From positions 1,492,001 to 1,556,000 of the forward strand of contig NZ_CP109434.1 in the NCBI RefSeq assembly GCF_036227105.1: DNA of 64,000 nt, given 5' to 3'. Shown here piece by piece: positions 25,594 through 34,043 of the stretch (within the stretch, counting starts at the first letter, position 1; each line of letters begins with the position of its first letter). This DNA is from Amycolatopsis sp. NBC_01488 (GTDB lineage Bacteria; Actinomycetota; Actinomycetes; Mycobacteriales; Pseudonocardiaceae). A program made the translations under genes and the position numbers. The notes beneath the pieces are model-generated. The model did no database searches. It was given only the letters and a program-made list of their open reading frames with translations, and was not told the DNA's origin.

Positions 25594-26343
25594 ATGGGCG
25601 ACAGTCGGCTGACGGTGCTGGGGAGTTGCGGGGCGTGGCCGGAGCCCGGGCGGGCGTGTGCCGGATTCCTGCTGGTGCACAACGGGTTCCGCGTCGTGCT
25701 CGACCTCGGGTACGGCGCGGCCTCGCGGCTGTTCACGCACTGCGGCGACGGGCTGCCCGATGCGGTCGTGGTGACGCACGAGCACCCCGACCACTGCGCC
25801 GACGTGAGCGCGCTCGGACGGGCCTGGCACTACACGGTTCAGGAGCCGCACGGGTCCTCGGCGCGGTTGCCGCTGTACTGCACACCCGGCACGCTTCGCC
25901 GGCTCGAGGCGATGGAGCCGCGGCCGCACCCGACGGAGCTGTTCGAGGTGCACGACCTCGACGCGCCGGCCGACGTGGGCCCCTTTCGCCTCACGGCTTT
26001 CCCGCTGCCGCACCACGTGCCGAACTTCGGCGTGCGCCTCACGGCGCCCGGGCTCACCGTGGCGTACACCGGGGACACGGGACCGTCGCCCGTGCTGGCG
26101 GACCTCGGGCGAGACGCGGACCTGGTCATCTGCGACGCCACCCACCGCACTCCGCCCGACGGACCCCGGTACTTGCTGACGGCGACGGAGGCGGGCCACT
26201 GGGCAGCCGAGGCGGGAGCGCGCCGCCTCTTGCTGACCCACTTCTGGCCCGGCACCGACCGCGCGACAGCCGCCGCCGAGGCCCGCACCGAGTTCGGCGG
26301 CGAGGTGCTGGTCGCGGAAGAGAACCTGACAGTCACGTTGTGA
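25594..26343 (+). CDS. MBL-fold metallohydrolase (RNase Z-like)
   Basis: This 249-aa protein has a metallo-beta-lactamase fold with VVVTHEHPDHCADV (the HxHxDH zinc motif) near residue 68, HHVPNFGVRL, AYTGDTGPSP and LLLTHFWPG near the end. The overall pattern is closest to RNase Z/AtsA-like hydrolases, which act on phosphodiester or related bonds. No exosite of a true tRNase Z is obvious and it is shorter than typical RNase Z. The substrate is therefore open. It is divergent from exonuclease III. Confidence 0.87.
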   Translation: MGDSRLTVLGSCGAWPEPGRACAGFLLVHNGFRVVLDLGYGAASRLFTHCGDGLPDAVVVTHEHPDHCADVSALGRAWHYTVQEPHGSSARLPLYCTPGTLRRLEAMEPRPHPTELFEVHDLDAPADVGPFRLTAFPLPHHVPNFGVRLTAPGLTVAYTGDTGPSPVLADLGRDADLVICDATHRTPPDGPRYLLTATEAGHWAAEAGARRLLLTHFWPGTDRATAAAEARTEFGGEVLVAEENLTVTL

Positions 26344-26384
26344 AACCCGGCCCACTGTGAAGGCCGACCCAAGCTGAACCCGAC

Positions 26385-26515
26385 CCACCCGCCCTCGAGA
26401 TCGTCGACGAGTCCGGCCCGGACGCGCTGACCCTCGGCAAGTCGCCGAACGCGCCGGAGTCGCCGCACCTCGCTTTACAAGCACGTCAGGAACCACGCCG
26501 ACCTGCGCAGGCCGA
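26385..26515 (+). pseudogene. Decayed TetR-type regulator fragment
   Basis: Three overlapping frames together spell a TetR DNA-binding domain: LEIVDESGPDALTLGK from about 26394, then VAERAGVAAP in the next frame, then SLYKHVRNHADLRR in the third. Two single-base deletions (after GGCAA near 26440 and before the TCGCTT-like position near 26470) would restore one frame. The rest of a regulator is missing. It lies in the 190-bp gap between the MBL-fold gene and a minus-strand SH3-like gene, so it is a remnant with no function as a protein. Confidence 0.65.
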
Positions 26516-26534
26516 CCTGGCGGGCCTCTGAAGC

Positions 26535-26831
26535 TCAGCAGGCGGAACCGGCGACCGGTGCGGTGAACGCGGCGGCCACCCACTTGTCGTCGGCCACCTT
26601 CCGGAAGCCGTTCTGCACGCCGGGCAGCGCGTCGAACTGGGCGTCGCGCAGGTACTTGCCGACGATCTTGGCGTTGCCGTCCGCGGTCTCGCGGGCGTTG
26701 AGGACGTCCGCCGTCACCGTCACCTTGCAGCCGGTGGCCGACGCTCCCGACGCCTGCTTGCCCGTGTTGACCACGTAGACGACGATGACCAGGACGATGG
26801 CGCCCAAGATGATCAGAGTCTTCTTCGACAT
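26535..26831 (-). CDS. Membrane-anchored SH3-like protein
   Basis: This 98-aa protein has an N-terminal membrane anchor (about 5-22) and a short linker. A bacterial SH3-like domain (about 35-98) follows, containing TADVLNARETADGNAKIVGKY and KVADDKWVAAAF and bounded by two cysteines (GCKVT, SAC). These domains bind peptidoglycan or other wall components. An AGGAAGG sequence lies just before the ATG at 26831. The function is otherwise unknown. Confidence 0.78.
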   Translation of the reverse strand: MSKKTLIILGAIVLVIVVYVVNTGKQASGASATGCKVTVTADVLNARETADGNAKIVGKYLRDAQFDALPGVQNGFRKVADDKWVAAAFTAPVAGSAC

Positions 26832-26960
26832 GCCTTCCTCCAACCGCGAGCCCCGTCCTCTGCCAAGGGTAGGCAATCCTTTACCCACACCGACAGCGCC
26901 GGACGCAGCAACCACCCGGAGGCGCCAGTCCGCCTCCCCCGCCGGTGACGCGCTGTGCAC

Positions 26961-27003
26961 GAAGAGAAGCCCTCGTCCCGGCAAACCGGGACGAGGGCTC
27001 TTC
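26961..27003 (-). terminator. Terminator after icd
   Basis: AAGCCCTCGTCCCGG pairs with CCGGGACGAGGGCT around CAAA, extended by GAAGAG/CTTC at the base. It is a 15- to 19-bp stem located 12 bp after the icd stop on the minus strand. Confidence 0.85.
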
Positions 27004-27014
27004 AGAAAACCGGC

Positions 27015-28238
27015 TCAGCCCTGGGCGATCTTCTTCGCCAGGTTGTCGTCCAGCGTGGCGAGGAACTCCTCGGTCGTCTGGAACGGCTGGTCCTTGCTGA
27101 TCAGCAGCGCCAGGTCCTTCGTCATCTGACCGCTCTCGACGGTCTCGACGACGACCTCTTCGAGCTTGTTCGCGAAGCCGATCAGCTCCTGGTTGCCGTC
27201 CAGCTTGCCGCGGTGCTCGAGGCCGCGGGTCCAGGCGTAGATCGACGCGATCGGGTTCGTCGAGGTCGGCTTGCCCTGCTGGTGCTGGCGGTAGTGCCGG
27301 GTGACCGTGCCGTGCGCGGCCTCGGCCTCGACGGTCTTGCCGTCCGGCGTGCGCAGCACCGACGTCATCAGGCCGAGCGAGCCGAAGCCCTGCGCGACGG
27401 TGTCGGACTGGACGTCACCGTCGTAGTTCTTGCACGCCCAGACGTAGCCGCCCTCCCACTTCATCGCCGCGGCGACCATGTCGTCGATCAGGCGGTGCTC
27501 GTAGGAGATGCCCTTGGCTTCGAAGTCGGCCTTGAACTCGTTCTGGAAGATCTCCTCGAACACGTCCTTGAACTGGCCGTCGTAGGCCTTGAGGATGGTG
27601 TTCTTGGTGGAGAGGTAGACCGGCAGGCCGCGGTCGAGGCCGTACTGCAGCGAGGCGCGCGCGAAGTCCTCGATGGACTTCTTGAAGTTGTACATCCCCA
27701 TCGCGACGCCGCCGCCCTCGGGGAACTTCGCGACCTCGAACTCCATCGGCTCGGAGCCGTCGTCCGGGGTGTAGCTGATGGTCAGCGTGCCCGGGCCGGG
27801 GACCTTGAAGTTGGTCGCCTTGTACTGGTCGCCGTGGGCGTGACGGCCGATGATGATCGGCTTCGTCCAGGTCGGCACCAGGCGCGGGATGTTCTGGATG
27901 ACGATCGGCTCGCGGAAGATCACGCCGCCGAGGATGTTGCGGATCGTCCCGTTCGGGGACAGCCACATCTTCTTGAGGCCGAACTCCTCGACGCGCGCCT
28001 CGTCCGGGGTGATCGTGGCGCACTTGACGCCGACGCCGTGCTTCTTGATCGCGTTCGCCGAGTCGACCGTGACCTGGTCGTCGGTGCGGTCCCGCTCCTC
28101 GATGCCCAGGTCGTAGTAGTCCAGGTTCACGTCCAGGTACGGGTGGATCAGCTTGTCCTTGATGAACTGCCAGATGATGCGGGTCATCTCATCGCCGTCG
28201 AGTTCGACGACGGTGCCCTGGACCTTGATCTTGGCCAT
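27015..28238 (-). CDS. icd: NADP-dependent isocitrate dehydrogenase (eukaryote-like type)
   Basis: This 407-aa homodimeric enzyme converts isocitrate to 2-oxoglutarate with CO2 and NADPH. It has [14 protein letters not shown] near residue 11, [13 protein letters not shown] (substrate Ser/Asn), [14 protein letters not shown] with the metal Asp residues, [10 protein letters not shown] and the NADP-binding [12 protein letters not shown] region. Its length and sequence are of the ICD1-like subfamily rather than the monomeric type. A GGAAGGAGCACC sequence precedes the ATG by 7 nt. With sdh and suc genes it gives three TCA functions in this window. Confidence 0.96.
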   Translation of the reverse strand: MAKIKVQGTVVELDGDEMTRIIWQFIKDKLIHPYLDVNLDYYDLGIEERDRTDDQVTVDSANAIKKHGVGVKCATITPDEARVEEFGLKKMWLSPNGTIRNILGGVIFREPIVIQNIPRLVPTWTKPIIIGRHAHGDQYKATNFKVPGPGTLTISYTPDDGSEPMEFEVAKFPEGGGVAMGMYNFKKSIEDFARASLQYGLDRGLPVYLSTKNTILKAYDGQFKDVFEEIFQNEFKADFEAKGISYEHRLIDDMVAAAMKWEGGYVWACKNYDGDVQSDTVAQGFGSLGLMTSVLRTPDGKTVEAEAAHGTVTRHYRQHQQGKPTSTNPIASIYAWTRGLEHRGKLDGNQELIGFANKLEEVVVETVESGQMTKDLALLISKDQPFQTTEEFLATLDDNLAKKIAQG

Positions 28239-28292
28239 GAGCAGCGGTGCTCCTTCCGCGGATCTTCGCGTTCTTCGATAAGTCTCGCCGGT

Positions 28293-28312
28293 AGCGGTAC
28301 AAGCGTACTGCT
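28293..28312. promoter_or_regulatory. Imperfect palindrome upstream of icd
   Basis: AGCGGTAC and GTACTGCT flank a 4-nt spacer with one mismatch in eight pairs, 55 bp upstream of the icd start. It could be a regulator site for icd or for the divergent membrane-protein gene. No regulator is identifiable. The rest of the 255-bp interval (28239-28494) holds no visible gene. Confidence 0.35.
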
Positions 28313-28494
28313 TGACGGAGCTGGATGGTTCAAGTAGTGGTCGGTATCAAGTCTCCCCCCGCCGATTGTGCCCGGGATCACGGGGCACGACCTGCCGGTC
28401 ACCTGATCCGACCGCTCGCCGAGCGAGCGTCGCGCCGACGGGTGAACCAAGGCACGATGCCATCCGTGAACTCATCACGCGGGAGGTGACGGCC

Positions 28495-29004
28495 ATGTCG
28501 ACCCATCGGTACGCCGAGTACGAAGACGAGTACGAAGACTACGAAGACACCACTGACGTGCTCGACGAGCGGCCGCGCCGTGGCGTCGCCCACCTGGTCA
28601 GCGCGCTGGGCGGGCTCCTGCTCACGCCGGTCGCGCTCGGCCTGCTGAGCTGGGGCGGGCTGCGCCAGCAGCAGCTGATCCAGGCGACGCTGAGCACCAA
28701 CCGCGACCCGCTGGGCATCGCGCTGCTGGCCGGCGGGGCGATCCTGCTGCTCGTCGTCGCGTCGCTCGGCGCGCTGTCGGCGGTCGGCCCGATCCTCGGC
28801 GGCCTGATCTACGGCGTGCTGCCCGGCGTCGCCGCGATGGCCGTGCCCCAATGGGGCTTCAAGCTGGTGAACCTGATGCCGAAGAGCGACATCGCGTACG
28901 GCGTCATGGACTTCCTCTTCATCGGCGGCCTGCTCGGCGTGGGCTTCCTGCTGGTCGGCAGCGGACTGGCCAACGCGCTGGTGCGGCGGCGCCGGGAGGC
29001 CTGA
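28495..29004 (+). CDS. Uncharacterised membrane protein with acidic N-terminus
   Basis: This 169-aa protein begins with an acidic Tyr/Glu/Asp-rich cytoplasmic segment (YAEYEDEYEDYEDTTD), followed by four hydrophobic helices (about 35-55, 75-98, 100-120 and 138-162) and an RRRRE tail. GGGAGGTGA sits 6 nt before the ATG. I do not recognise a family. It is divergent from icd, and a DUF2203 gene follows 25 bp downstream. Confidence 0.8.
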   Translation: MSTHRYAEYEDEYEDYEDTTDVLDERPRRGVAHLVSALGGLLLTPVALGLLSWGGLRQQQLIQATLSTNRDPLGIALLAGGAILLLVVASLGALSAVGPILGGLIYGVLPGVAAMAVPQWGFKLVNLMPKSDIAYGVMDFLFIGGLLGVGFLLVGSGLANALVRRRREA

Positions 29005-29029
29005 ACCGCGCCGGTGGGATCATCGGCCG

Positions 29030-29410
29030 ATGGGGTTGTTCACCATCGCGGAGGCCCGCGGCGAACTGGCGCGGCTGCGGCCGGTCCTCGACGAACTGGT
29101 GCGCGTCCGGGCCGACGCCGCCGAGCTGGCGGCGTCGCTGCGCCCGGGTGGGCGGGCCACCGAGCTGGGCGGCCTGCCCGAATGGAAGGCCGCGCAGGCC
29201 CGGCTCGACGACCTGATGACGACGGTCCAGCGCTCCGGCGCCGAGCTGAAGGGGTTCGCGCCACTGCTGATCGACTTCCCGGCCGAGCTCGACGGCACCG
29301 ACGTGCTGCTGTGCTGGCTCGAGGGTGATCCCGAGCTGGGCTGGTACCACCGCACCGACCTGGGGTTCGCGGGCCGTCGTCCGCTGAAAACCGCTGGTCG
29401 CCCCGGCTAG
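29030..29410 (+). CDS. DUF2203-type protein
   Basis: This 126-aa soluble protein has a helical N-terminal half (FTIAEARGELARLRPVLDEL) and the signature C-terminal part LIDFPAELDGTDVLLCWLEG followed by ELGWYHRTDLGFAGR. This pattern is DUF2203, a conserved family of unknown function that is probably a small ligand-binding or chaperone-like protein. It lies between a membrane-protein gene and a methyltransferase gene, all on the plus strand. Confidence 0.85.
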   Translation: MGLFTIAEARGELARLRPVLDELVRVRADAAELAASLRPGGRATELGGLPEWKAAQARLDDLMTTVQRSGAELKGFAPLLIDFPAELDGTDVLLCWLEGDPELGWYHRTDLGFAGRRPLKTAGRPG

Positions 29411-29419
29411 GTTGGGTCC

Positions 29420-30031
29420 GTGAACCAGGAATCGAGAGCGGCCTTCTTCGACGGCACGGCCGAGCACTACGACGAAGACACCTTTCACGCCCAGGTGGCG
29501 GACGCGCTGGTCGCTCCGCTGCCGCCCGAGCCGGGGCTGGTGCTGGACGTCGCCACCGGAACGGGCTTCGCGGCGTACGCGGCGCTGCGGCTGAAGCCGG
29601 CGCGCGTGCTGGCCGTCGACTTGTCACCCGCGATGCTCGCCCGGGCTTCGGCGAAAGCTGCTTCGCTGGACCCGACCGGCGTGATCACCTGGCAGGTCGG
29701 GCCGGCGGTGCCGATGCCGTCGCCGGACGGGACGGCCGACGTGGTGCTGTGCGCGTCCTCGCTGCACTTCCTGGGCGCGGTGGCGTTCGCCGACTGGCTC
29801 CGAGTGCTCCGGCCGGGTGGACGGCTGGCGTTTTCGGTGGTGTCGGGGGCGCGGTTCAAGCCGTCGGGGCCGTTCGCGGACTTCGTGCCGGCGGACCTGA
29901 CGTTTCCGCTCGACGAGGCCGGCGCCGCCGCGCTGGCGAAGGACTTCGTGGACGTTTCGGCACAGACGTTCACCGTCGACGACGGCGAGCGCGTCCGAAG
30001 CGTCTTCGTGGTGCACGCGACGGCCCCGTGA
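29420..30031 (+). CDS. Class I SAM-dependent methyltransferase
   Basis: This 203-aa enzyme has the Rossmann-like methyltransferase fold: LVLDVATGTGFAAYAAL (motif I, residues about 41-57), VLAVDLSPAMLARA, DVVLCASSLHFLG and LRVLRPGGRLAFSVVSG (motif post-III). The substrate is unknown. It starts 9 bp after the DUF2203 gene and its stop overlaps the GTG of a tiny gene. Similarity of this type covers many natural-product and small-molecule methylases, so I would not name a substrate. Confidence 0.88.
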   Translation: MNQESRAAFFDGTAEHYDEDTFHAQVADALVAPLPPEPGLVLDVATGTGFAAYAALRLKPARVLAVDLSPAMLARASAKAASLDPTGVITWQVGPAVPMPSPDGTADVVLCASSLHFLGAVAFADWLRVLRPGGRLAFSVVSGARFKPSGPFADFVPADLTFPLDEAGAAALAKDFVDVSAQTFTVDDGERVRSVFVVHATAP

Positions 30032-30198
30032 ACCTGGACCGGTTCGCGGACGGCCACCTGACGTCCGTAGCCGCGGACGGAAGCCGGGTGGTCCTGCGGC
30101 TCAAGGCGTATGCCGAGTACCGGCGGGTCACCGCCGGGCTGCCGCAGTGCTGGACGAACGTCACGTCCGCACCGGTCGCGTCGCCACCGCACGTCTAA
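30028..30198 (+). CDS. Small hypothetical protein
   Basis: This 56-aa reading frame begins with a GTG overlapping the methyltransferase stop (GTGA), which favours translation. It starts VNLDRFADGHLTSVAADGSR and continues VVLRLKAYAEYRRVTAG. It may be a truncated version of a longer beta-rich protein. No family is recognised. Its stop interleaves with the convergent DUF2000 gene. Confidence is low because it is short. Confidence 0.4.
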   Translation: MNLDRFADGHLTSVAADGSRVVLRLKAYAEYRRVTAGLPQCWTNVTSAPVASPPHV

Positions 30199-30608
30199 CG
30201 GTGCAGGGAAGCACCTTTGAGGATCTTGTCCACCGCGTTCTTCGGGCCGTGCACCGCCAGCCCGGCCAGTGCCAGCTTCTCCCCCGGCACCGCGCGGACC
30301 GCCGCCCGGTTGTCGATGTCGTTGCCCGTGTGGAACAGCTCGTCGGTGAAGATCGAAATGCGCAGGCCGCGGGTCAGCGCTCGGGTGTGGGCCGCCGTCA
30401 GGACGTCCGCCGTGCCCGAAAAGACCATGACCGGCTGGCCGAACATCGGCAGGTACTCCGTGTCGTCGGCGTCGAAGTACGGCGCGCCCATCAGCTCCGG
30501 GGTCACGTGGGCGATTCCGCTCACCAGGAACGCGGTGACGTTGAGCCGCTGCCAGGACGCCAGGTCGTCGCGGAGCAGGACGGCGATCTTCGTGTCGAAG
30601 GAACTCAT
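30195..30608 (-). CDS. DUF2000-family protein
   Basis: This 137-aa soluble protein contains KIAVLLRDDLASWQRLNVTA and the family pattern of DUF2000 (YFDADDTEYLPMFGQPVMVF, FTDELFHTGNDIDNRAAV). The function is unknown. It is divergent from an AraC-type regulator with 49 bp between their starts, a pairing I associate with this family, so the regulator is likely to control it. Confidence 0.85.
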   Translation of the reverse strand: MSSFDTKIAVLLRDDLASWQRLNVTAFLVSGIAHVTPELMGAPYFDADDTEYLPMFGQPVMVFSGTADVLTAAHTRALTRGLRISIFTDELFHTGNDIDNRAAVRAVPGEKLALAGLAVHGPKNAVDKILKGASLHR

Positions 30609-30657
30609 GCGGCCAGACTCGCCCGCCGGCCACCCGCGCGTCTTGTACGTTCTTGAC

Positions 30658-31434
30658 ATGGCGCACGTCGAAGCTTGGCGGCCGGCGGTCCCGGGGATCG
30701 CCGAGGTCTTCCACGCGCGCTTCACCACCCACGCCTACCCGCTCCACACGCACGACACGTGGACGCTGCTGATCGTCGACGACGGCGTCATCCGCTACGA
30801 CCTCGACCGCCACCACCACGGCGCGCTTGGCCCGGCCGTGACGCTCCTGCCGCCGAACGTCGCGCACGACGGGCGCGCCGCGACCAGCCACGGCTTCCGC
30901 AAGCGCGTGCTCTACCTGGAGACGTCGGTGCTGGGCGAGGACCTCGTCGGCGCGGCCGTCGACCGGCCGAGCGTCGCCGACGGGCTGCTGCGCACCCGGA
31001 TCCACCAGCTGCACGCGTCCCTGGCCGAGCCGGGCGACGCGCTCGAGGCCGAAAGCCGGCTCGCGCTCGTCGCCGAACGGCTGCAGACCCACCTCGGCCG
31101 GACGGCGGCCCACGAACCGAAGCGCGGCCTGGCGGACGACCTGCGGGACCTGCTCGACGCGAAGCTGCCCGAAGCGCTGACGCTCGCCGAAGCAGGCGAG
31201 ACGCTCGGCGCGCATCCTGCCTACCTCGTCCGCTGTTTCGGGGCGCGGTTCGGCCTGCCGCCACACCGCTACCTGACGGGCCGCCGCGTCGACCGCGCGC
31301 GCCGGCTGCTGCTCGACGGCTCCCCGGCCGCGGAGGTCGCCGCGGCCGCCGGGTTCACCGACCAGGCCCACCTGACGCGGCACTTCAAGCGGTACCTGGG
31401 GACGACGCCGTCGCGGTACCCGAAAACCCGGTGA
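30658..31434 (+). CDS. AraC-family transcriptional regulator
   Basis: This 258-aa regulator has an N-terminal cupin-like ligand-binding half (HARFTTHAYPLHTHDTWTLL, about 20-40) and a C-terminal two-HTH AraC domain (about 165-258). The domain includes LAEAGETLGAHPAYLVRCF, the conserved FGLPPHRYLTGRRVDRARRL and VAAAAGFTDQAHLTRHFKRY. There is no clear ribosome-binding sequence, so translation may be from a very short leader. It probably controls the divergent DUF2000 gene. Confidence 0.93.
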   Translation: MAHVEAWRPAVPGIAEVFHARFTTHAYPLHTHDTWTLLIVDDGVIRYDLDRHHHGALGPAVTLLPPNVAHDGRAATSHGFRKRVLYLETSVLGEDLVGAAVDRPSVADGLLRTRIHQLHASLAEPGDALEAESRLALVAERLQTHLGRTAAHEPKRGLADDLRDLLDAKLPEALTLAEAGETLGAHPAYLVRCFGARFGLPPHRYLTGRRVDRARRLLLDGSPAAEVAAAAGFTDQAHLTRHFKRYLGTTPSRYPKTR

Positions 31435-31455
31435 CAGCGCCGTTACGATCCGTGC

Positions 31456-31959
31456 ATGGGGTTTCTCGCCAGGATCGGCGGCCTGCGGTTCGCGGTCACC
31501 GTCCTCACTGCCATGACCGCGCTCCAGATGACGCTCATCGCGCTCGGCAACATCACCGACTTCGGCACGAACCAGGCGTTCGTCCAGCACGTGCTCGCGA
31601 TGGACACGACGTTCCGCTCGCCGAACATGATGTGGCGCGCGATCACCAGCCCCGGCCTGCAGGACACGGCCTACGTCGTGATCATCGCGTGGGAGGTGCT
31701 GACCGCGCTGGTGCTGGTCGCGGCGTTGGTGGCGTGGCTGCGCGGCCGCACCGACACGGGCCGCCGGCTCTCCACGCTCGGCTGGGTGATGTGGGTGCTG
31801 CTGTTCGGCGCCGGGTTCATCGCCATCGGGGGCGAGTGGTTCCAGATGTGGCAGTCGGGCAAGTGGAACGGCCTGCAGCCCGCCCTGCAGAACTTCCTGA
31901 TCGCGACGGTGGCGCTGGTCGTCGCCCACCTGCCGGGGCGGGAAGGTGTGTCAAGATGA
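31456..31959 (+). CDS. DUF2165-family membrane protein
   Basis: This 167-aa protein has four transmembrane helices (about 10-30, 65-95, 108-128 and 140-160) and the family stretch DFGTNQAFVQHVLAMDTTF between the first two, with GGEWFQMWQSGKWNG in the loop before the last. These features match DUF2165, a small membrane family of unknown function. It is on the plus strand, 21 bp after the AraC gene and 4 bp before the base-excision-like gene. Confidence 0.88.
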   Translation: MGFLARIGGLRFAVTVLTAMTALQMTLIALGNITDFGTNQAFVQHVLAMDTTFRSPNMMWRAITSPGLQDTAYVVIIAWEVLTALVLVAALVAWLRGRTDTGRRLSTLGWVMWVLLFGAGFIAIGGEWFQMWQSGKWNGLQPALQNFLIATVALVVAHLPGREGVSR

Positions 31960-31963
31960 CCGC

Positions 31964-32545
31964 ATGCTGCGCGAACTGCACCTGACCGGCGATCCGGCCG
32001 CCGACAAGCTGCTCAACGACGACCCGTTCGCCCTGCTCGTCGGCATGCTGCTCGACCAGCAGTACCCGATGGAGCACGCGTTCGCCGGCCCGCGGAAGAT
32101 CGCCGACCGGATGGACGGCTTCTCCCTGGCGAAGATCGCCGCGACCGACGTCGAGAAGTTCGTCGAGATGTGCGTGGTCCCGCCGGCCATCCACCGCTAC
32201 GGCGGTTCGATGGCCCGCCGCGTCCACGCGCTCGCGCAGCACATCATCGAGAACTACGACGGCCGGACCGAGGGCATCTGGCTCGACGGCCGCCCCAAGC
32301 CCGACGGCCCGGAAGTCCTGAAGCGGCTGCGGGCGCTGCCGGGGTTCGGCGAGCAGAAGGCCAAGATCTTCCTGGCGCTGCTGGGCAAGCAGCGCGGCGT
32401 CCAGCCGAAGGGCTGGCGCGAAGCGGCCGGCGCGTACGGGGACCGCGGCTCGCGCCGGTCGATCGCCGACGTCACGAGCGCCGAGACGCTCGCCCAGGTC
32501 CGGGCGTTCAAGAAGGCCGCCAAGGCCGCAGCCGCGTCGAGCTAG
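31964..32545 (+). CDS. HhH-GPD-type base-excision DNA repair-like protein
   Basis: This 193-aa protein has an N-terminal helical part (FALLVGMLLDQQYPMEHAF) and a helix-hairpin-helix LRALPGFGEQKAKIFLALLG motif near residue 130, the arrangement of HhH-GPD glycosylases. The usual downstream catalytic Asp context (VDTHV) is not obvious; instead it has GVQPKGWREAAGAYGD. Related genes are often labelled HesB-like or base-excision repair proteins. Function as a glycosylase is therefore uncertain. It overlaps the 3' end of the convergent spermidine-synthase-like gene by 38 bp. Confidence 0.82.
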   Translation: MLRELHLTGDPAADKLLNDDPFALLVGMLLDQQYPMEHAFAGPRKIADRMDGFSLAKIAATDVEKFVEMCVVPPAIHRYGGSMARRVHALAQHIIENYDGRTEGIWLDGRPKPDGPEVLKRLRALPGFGEQKAKIFLALLGKQRGVQPKGWREAAGAYGDRGSRRSIADVTSAETLAQVRAFKKAAKAAAASS

Positions 32546-33212
32546 TCGGGTGACCAGAAAGGTTCACCGGGTCCCGGCGCTGGTTCCGCGCGAACCACAG
32601 CACGTCCGGCTCACCTCTGGGAACCTCGACCGCCACCTCGCGCACCGAAGCGAAGTGCGCACGCAGCCGCGAAGCGAACGCCGGGGCCGCGCCCGCACTC
32701 CACACCGCGAGCACCCCTCCCGAGTTCAGCAGCGAGGCCAGCCGCGTCAGGCCGGCGTCCGAATACAGCTGGGCATTGCCTTCCGTGACCGTCCACTCGG
32801 GACCGTTGTCGATGTCGAGGCAGAGTGCGTCGAAGCGGTCGGACGTCGTCTCGAGCCACGACACGAGGTCCGCCGGTACCACCCGCACGCGCGGATCGGC
32901 GAGCGCGTCGCCGTGCACTGTCCGAAGTGGACCTGAGCGGTTCCAGACGATCACCGCCGGCTCGCGTTCCACCACGACGACCGACGACGCGCCCGCGTCG
33001 AGCGCCGCGCGGAGCGAAAACCCGACGCCGAGGCCGCCGATCAGGACAGCGGCTCCCGGCGTCAGCGCGCCGGTCACCAGGAGGCGCTCGGACTCGCCGT
33101 TGCGGGTGTCCATCAGGAACACGCCGTTCTCGATCACTTCGTACGCTTCGCCGTCGCGCCGCAGGACCAGCTCGCCGCCCCGGCCCGGGACCGTCTCCAC
33201 CACCTCGACCAC
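32508..33212 (-). CDS. Spermidine-synthase-like methyltransferase-fold protein
   Basis: This 234-aa protein has the spermine/spermidine synthase fold: AAVLIGGLGVGFSLRAAL (motif I, near residue 53), SVVVVEREPAVIVW, VRVVPADLVSWL and FDALCLDIDNGPEW. The last replaces the usual catalytic DxxD segment and suggests a methyltransferase or another aminopropyl-type activity. The GTG at 33212 has AAGG 7 nt upstream. The C-terminal 13 residues overlap the convergent base-excision-like gene. The substrate is unknown. Confidence 0.82.
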   Translation of the reverse strand: MVEVVETVPGRGGELVLRRDGEAYEVIENGVFLMDTRNGESERLLVTGALTPGAAVLIGGLGVGFSLRAALDAGASSVVVVEREPAVIVWNRSGPLRTVHGDALADPRVRVVPADLVSWLETTSDRFDALCLDIDNGPEWTVTEGNAQLYSDAGLTRLASLLNSGGVLAVWSAGAAPAFASRLRAHFASVREVAVEVPRGEPDVLWFARNQRRDPVNLSGHPTSSTRLRPWRPS

Positions 33213-33224
33213 CGTTCGACCTTC

Positions 33225-33743
33225 TCACAGCAGGCCAGCGAGTTTGTACAGGACCAGGCTCCCCGCCACCGCGACGTTGAGGCTCGCGCCGGTGCCCACC
33301 ATCGGGATTTCGACGACGGTGTCGAGAAAGTCGAGCGCGTCCGGCGGGATCCCGGTCTGCTCGTGGCCGAGCACGGCGATCGTGCGGCCACGGGCGGCGG
33401 GCAGGTCCGCCAGCCGCACCGCGCCCTCGGCCAGCTCGACGCCGACCACGCGCGTGCCGGCCGTCCGTTCGCGGGCCAGCCAGCCCGGCGGGTCGTGCAC
33501 CCAGTGGACGCATGCCGGGCGTCGCAACGTGTTCCCACGCCGCAGCGCCTCGGGCACCCAGGGGAACCGCGGCACCGCGAGGCACGCGCCGACCGCGTCG
33601 CAGGTCCGCAGGAGCGTGCCCAGGTTCGCGCCGTGCAACGGCCAGAGCGGGGCGGCCACCAGGTGGCCCCAACAGGGATGCGCCTTGCTCCGCCGGGACT
33701 TCCGCAGCTCATGGGGCGTGCGGACCCGGACCGCGGGGCTCAC
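33225..33743 (-). CDS. TrmH-family RNA methyltransferase
   Basis: This 172-aa SPOUT enzyme methylates ribose or base in tRNA or rRNA. It has LHGANLGTLLRTCDAVGA near residue 38 (motif 1 with Asn and Arg), IAVLGHEQTGIPPDAL (motif 2) and IPMVGTGASLNVAVAGSLVLYKL (motif 3 with the knot region), here given as IPMVGTGASLNVAVAG. The GTG at 33743 is chosen because upstream in-frame sequence is Arg-rich and non-coding in character. The target nucleotide is not identifiable. Confidence 0.88.
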   Translation of the reverse strand: MSPAVRVRTPHELRKSRRSKAHPCWGHLVAAPLWPLHGANLGTLLRTCDAVGACLAVPRFPWVPEALRRGNTLRRPACVHWVHDPPGWLARERTAGTRVVGVELAEGAVRLADLPAARGRTIAVLGHEQTGIPPDALDFLDTVVEIPMVGTGASLNVAVAGSLVLYKLAGLL

Positions 33744-33854
33744 CGGCGCCGAGGCGCGGCGCCTCCGATTTCGCTGATCATGCCCGGATTCTAACCCGTT
33801 CGCCGGGACCGCGGGACGGTGCGCGCTCCTACTCTGGACACGGAGGTGAAGGCC

Positions 33855-34043
33855 ATGCACGCAGGAGTAGGAGACGAAATCCAGGTACACGGCCGTACCG
33901 TCGGGTCGGCCGAGCAGCGCGGCGAGATCCTCGAAGTCCGGGGGCCCGACGGCGCCCCGCCCTACCTGGTGCGGTTCGCCGACGGGCACGAGGGACTCGT
34001 CTATCCCGGCCCGGACTGCGAAGTCCAGGCCCACGAGGCCTAA
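33855..34043 (+). CDS. DUF1918-type small protein
   Basis: This 62-aa protein has an SH3-like beta-barrel pattern: VGDEIQVHGRTVG, RGEILEVRGPDGAPPYLVRF and GHEGLVYPGPDC, the DUF1918 signature. The function is unknown. GGAGGTGAAGG precedes the ATG by 4-6 nt. It lies between a TrmH gene and a convergent exporter gene with which it shares interleaved stop codons. Confidence 0.85.
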   Translation: MHAGVGDEIQVHGRTVGSAEQRGEILEVRGPDGAPPYLVRFADGHEGLVYPGPDCEVQAHEA

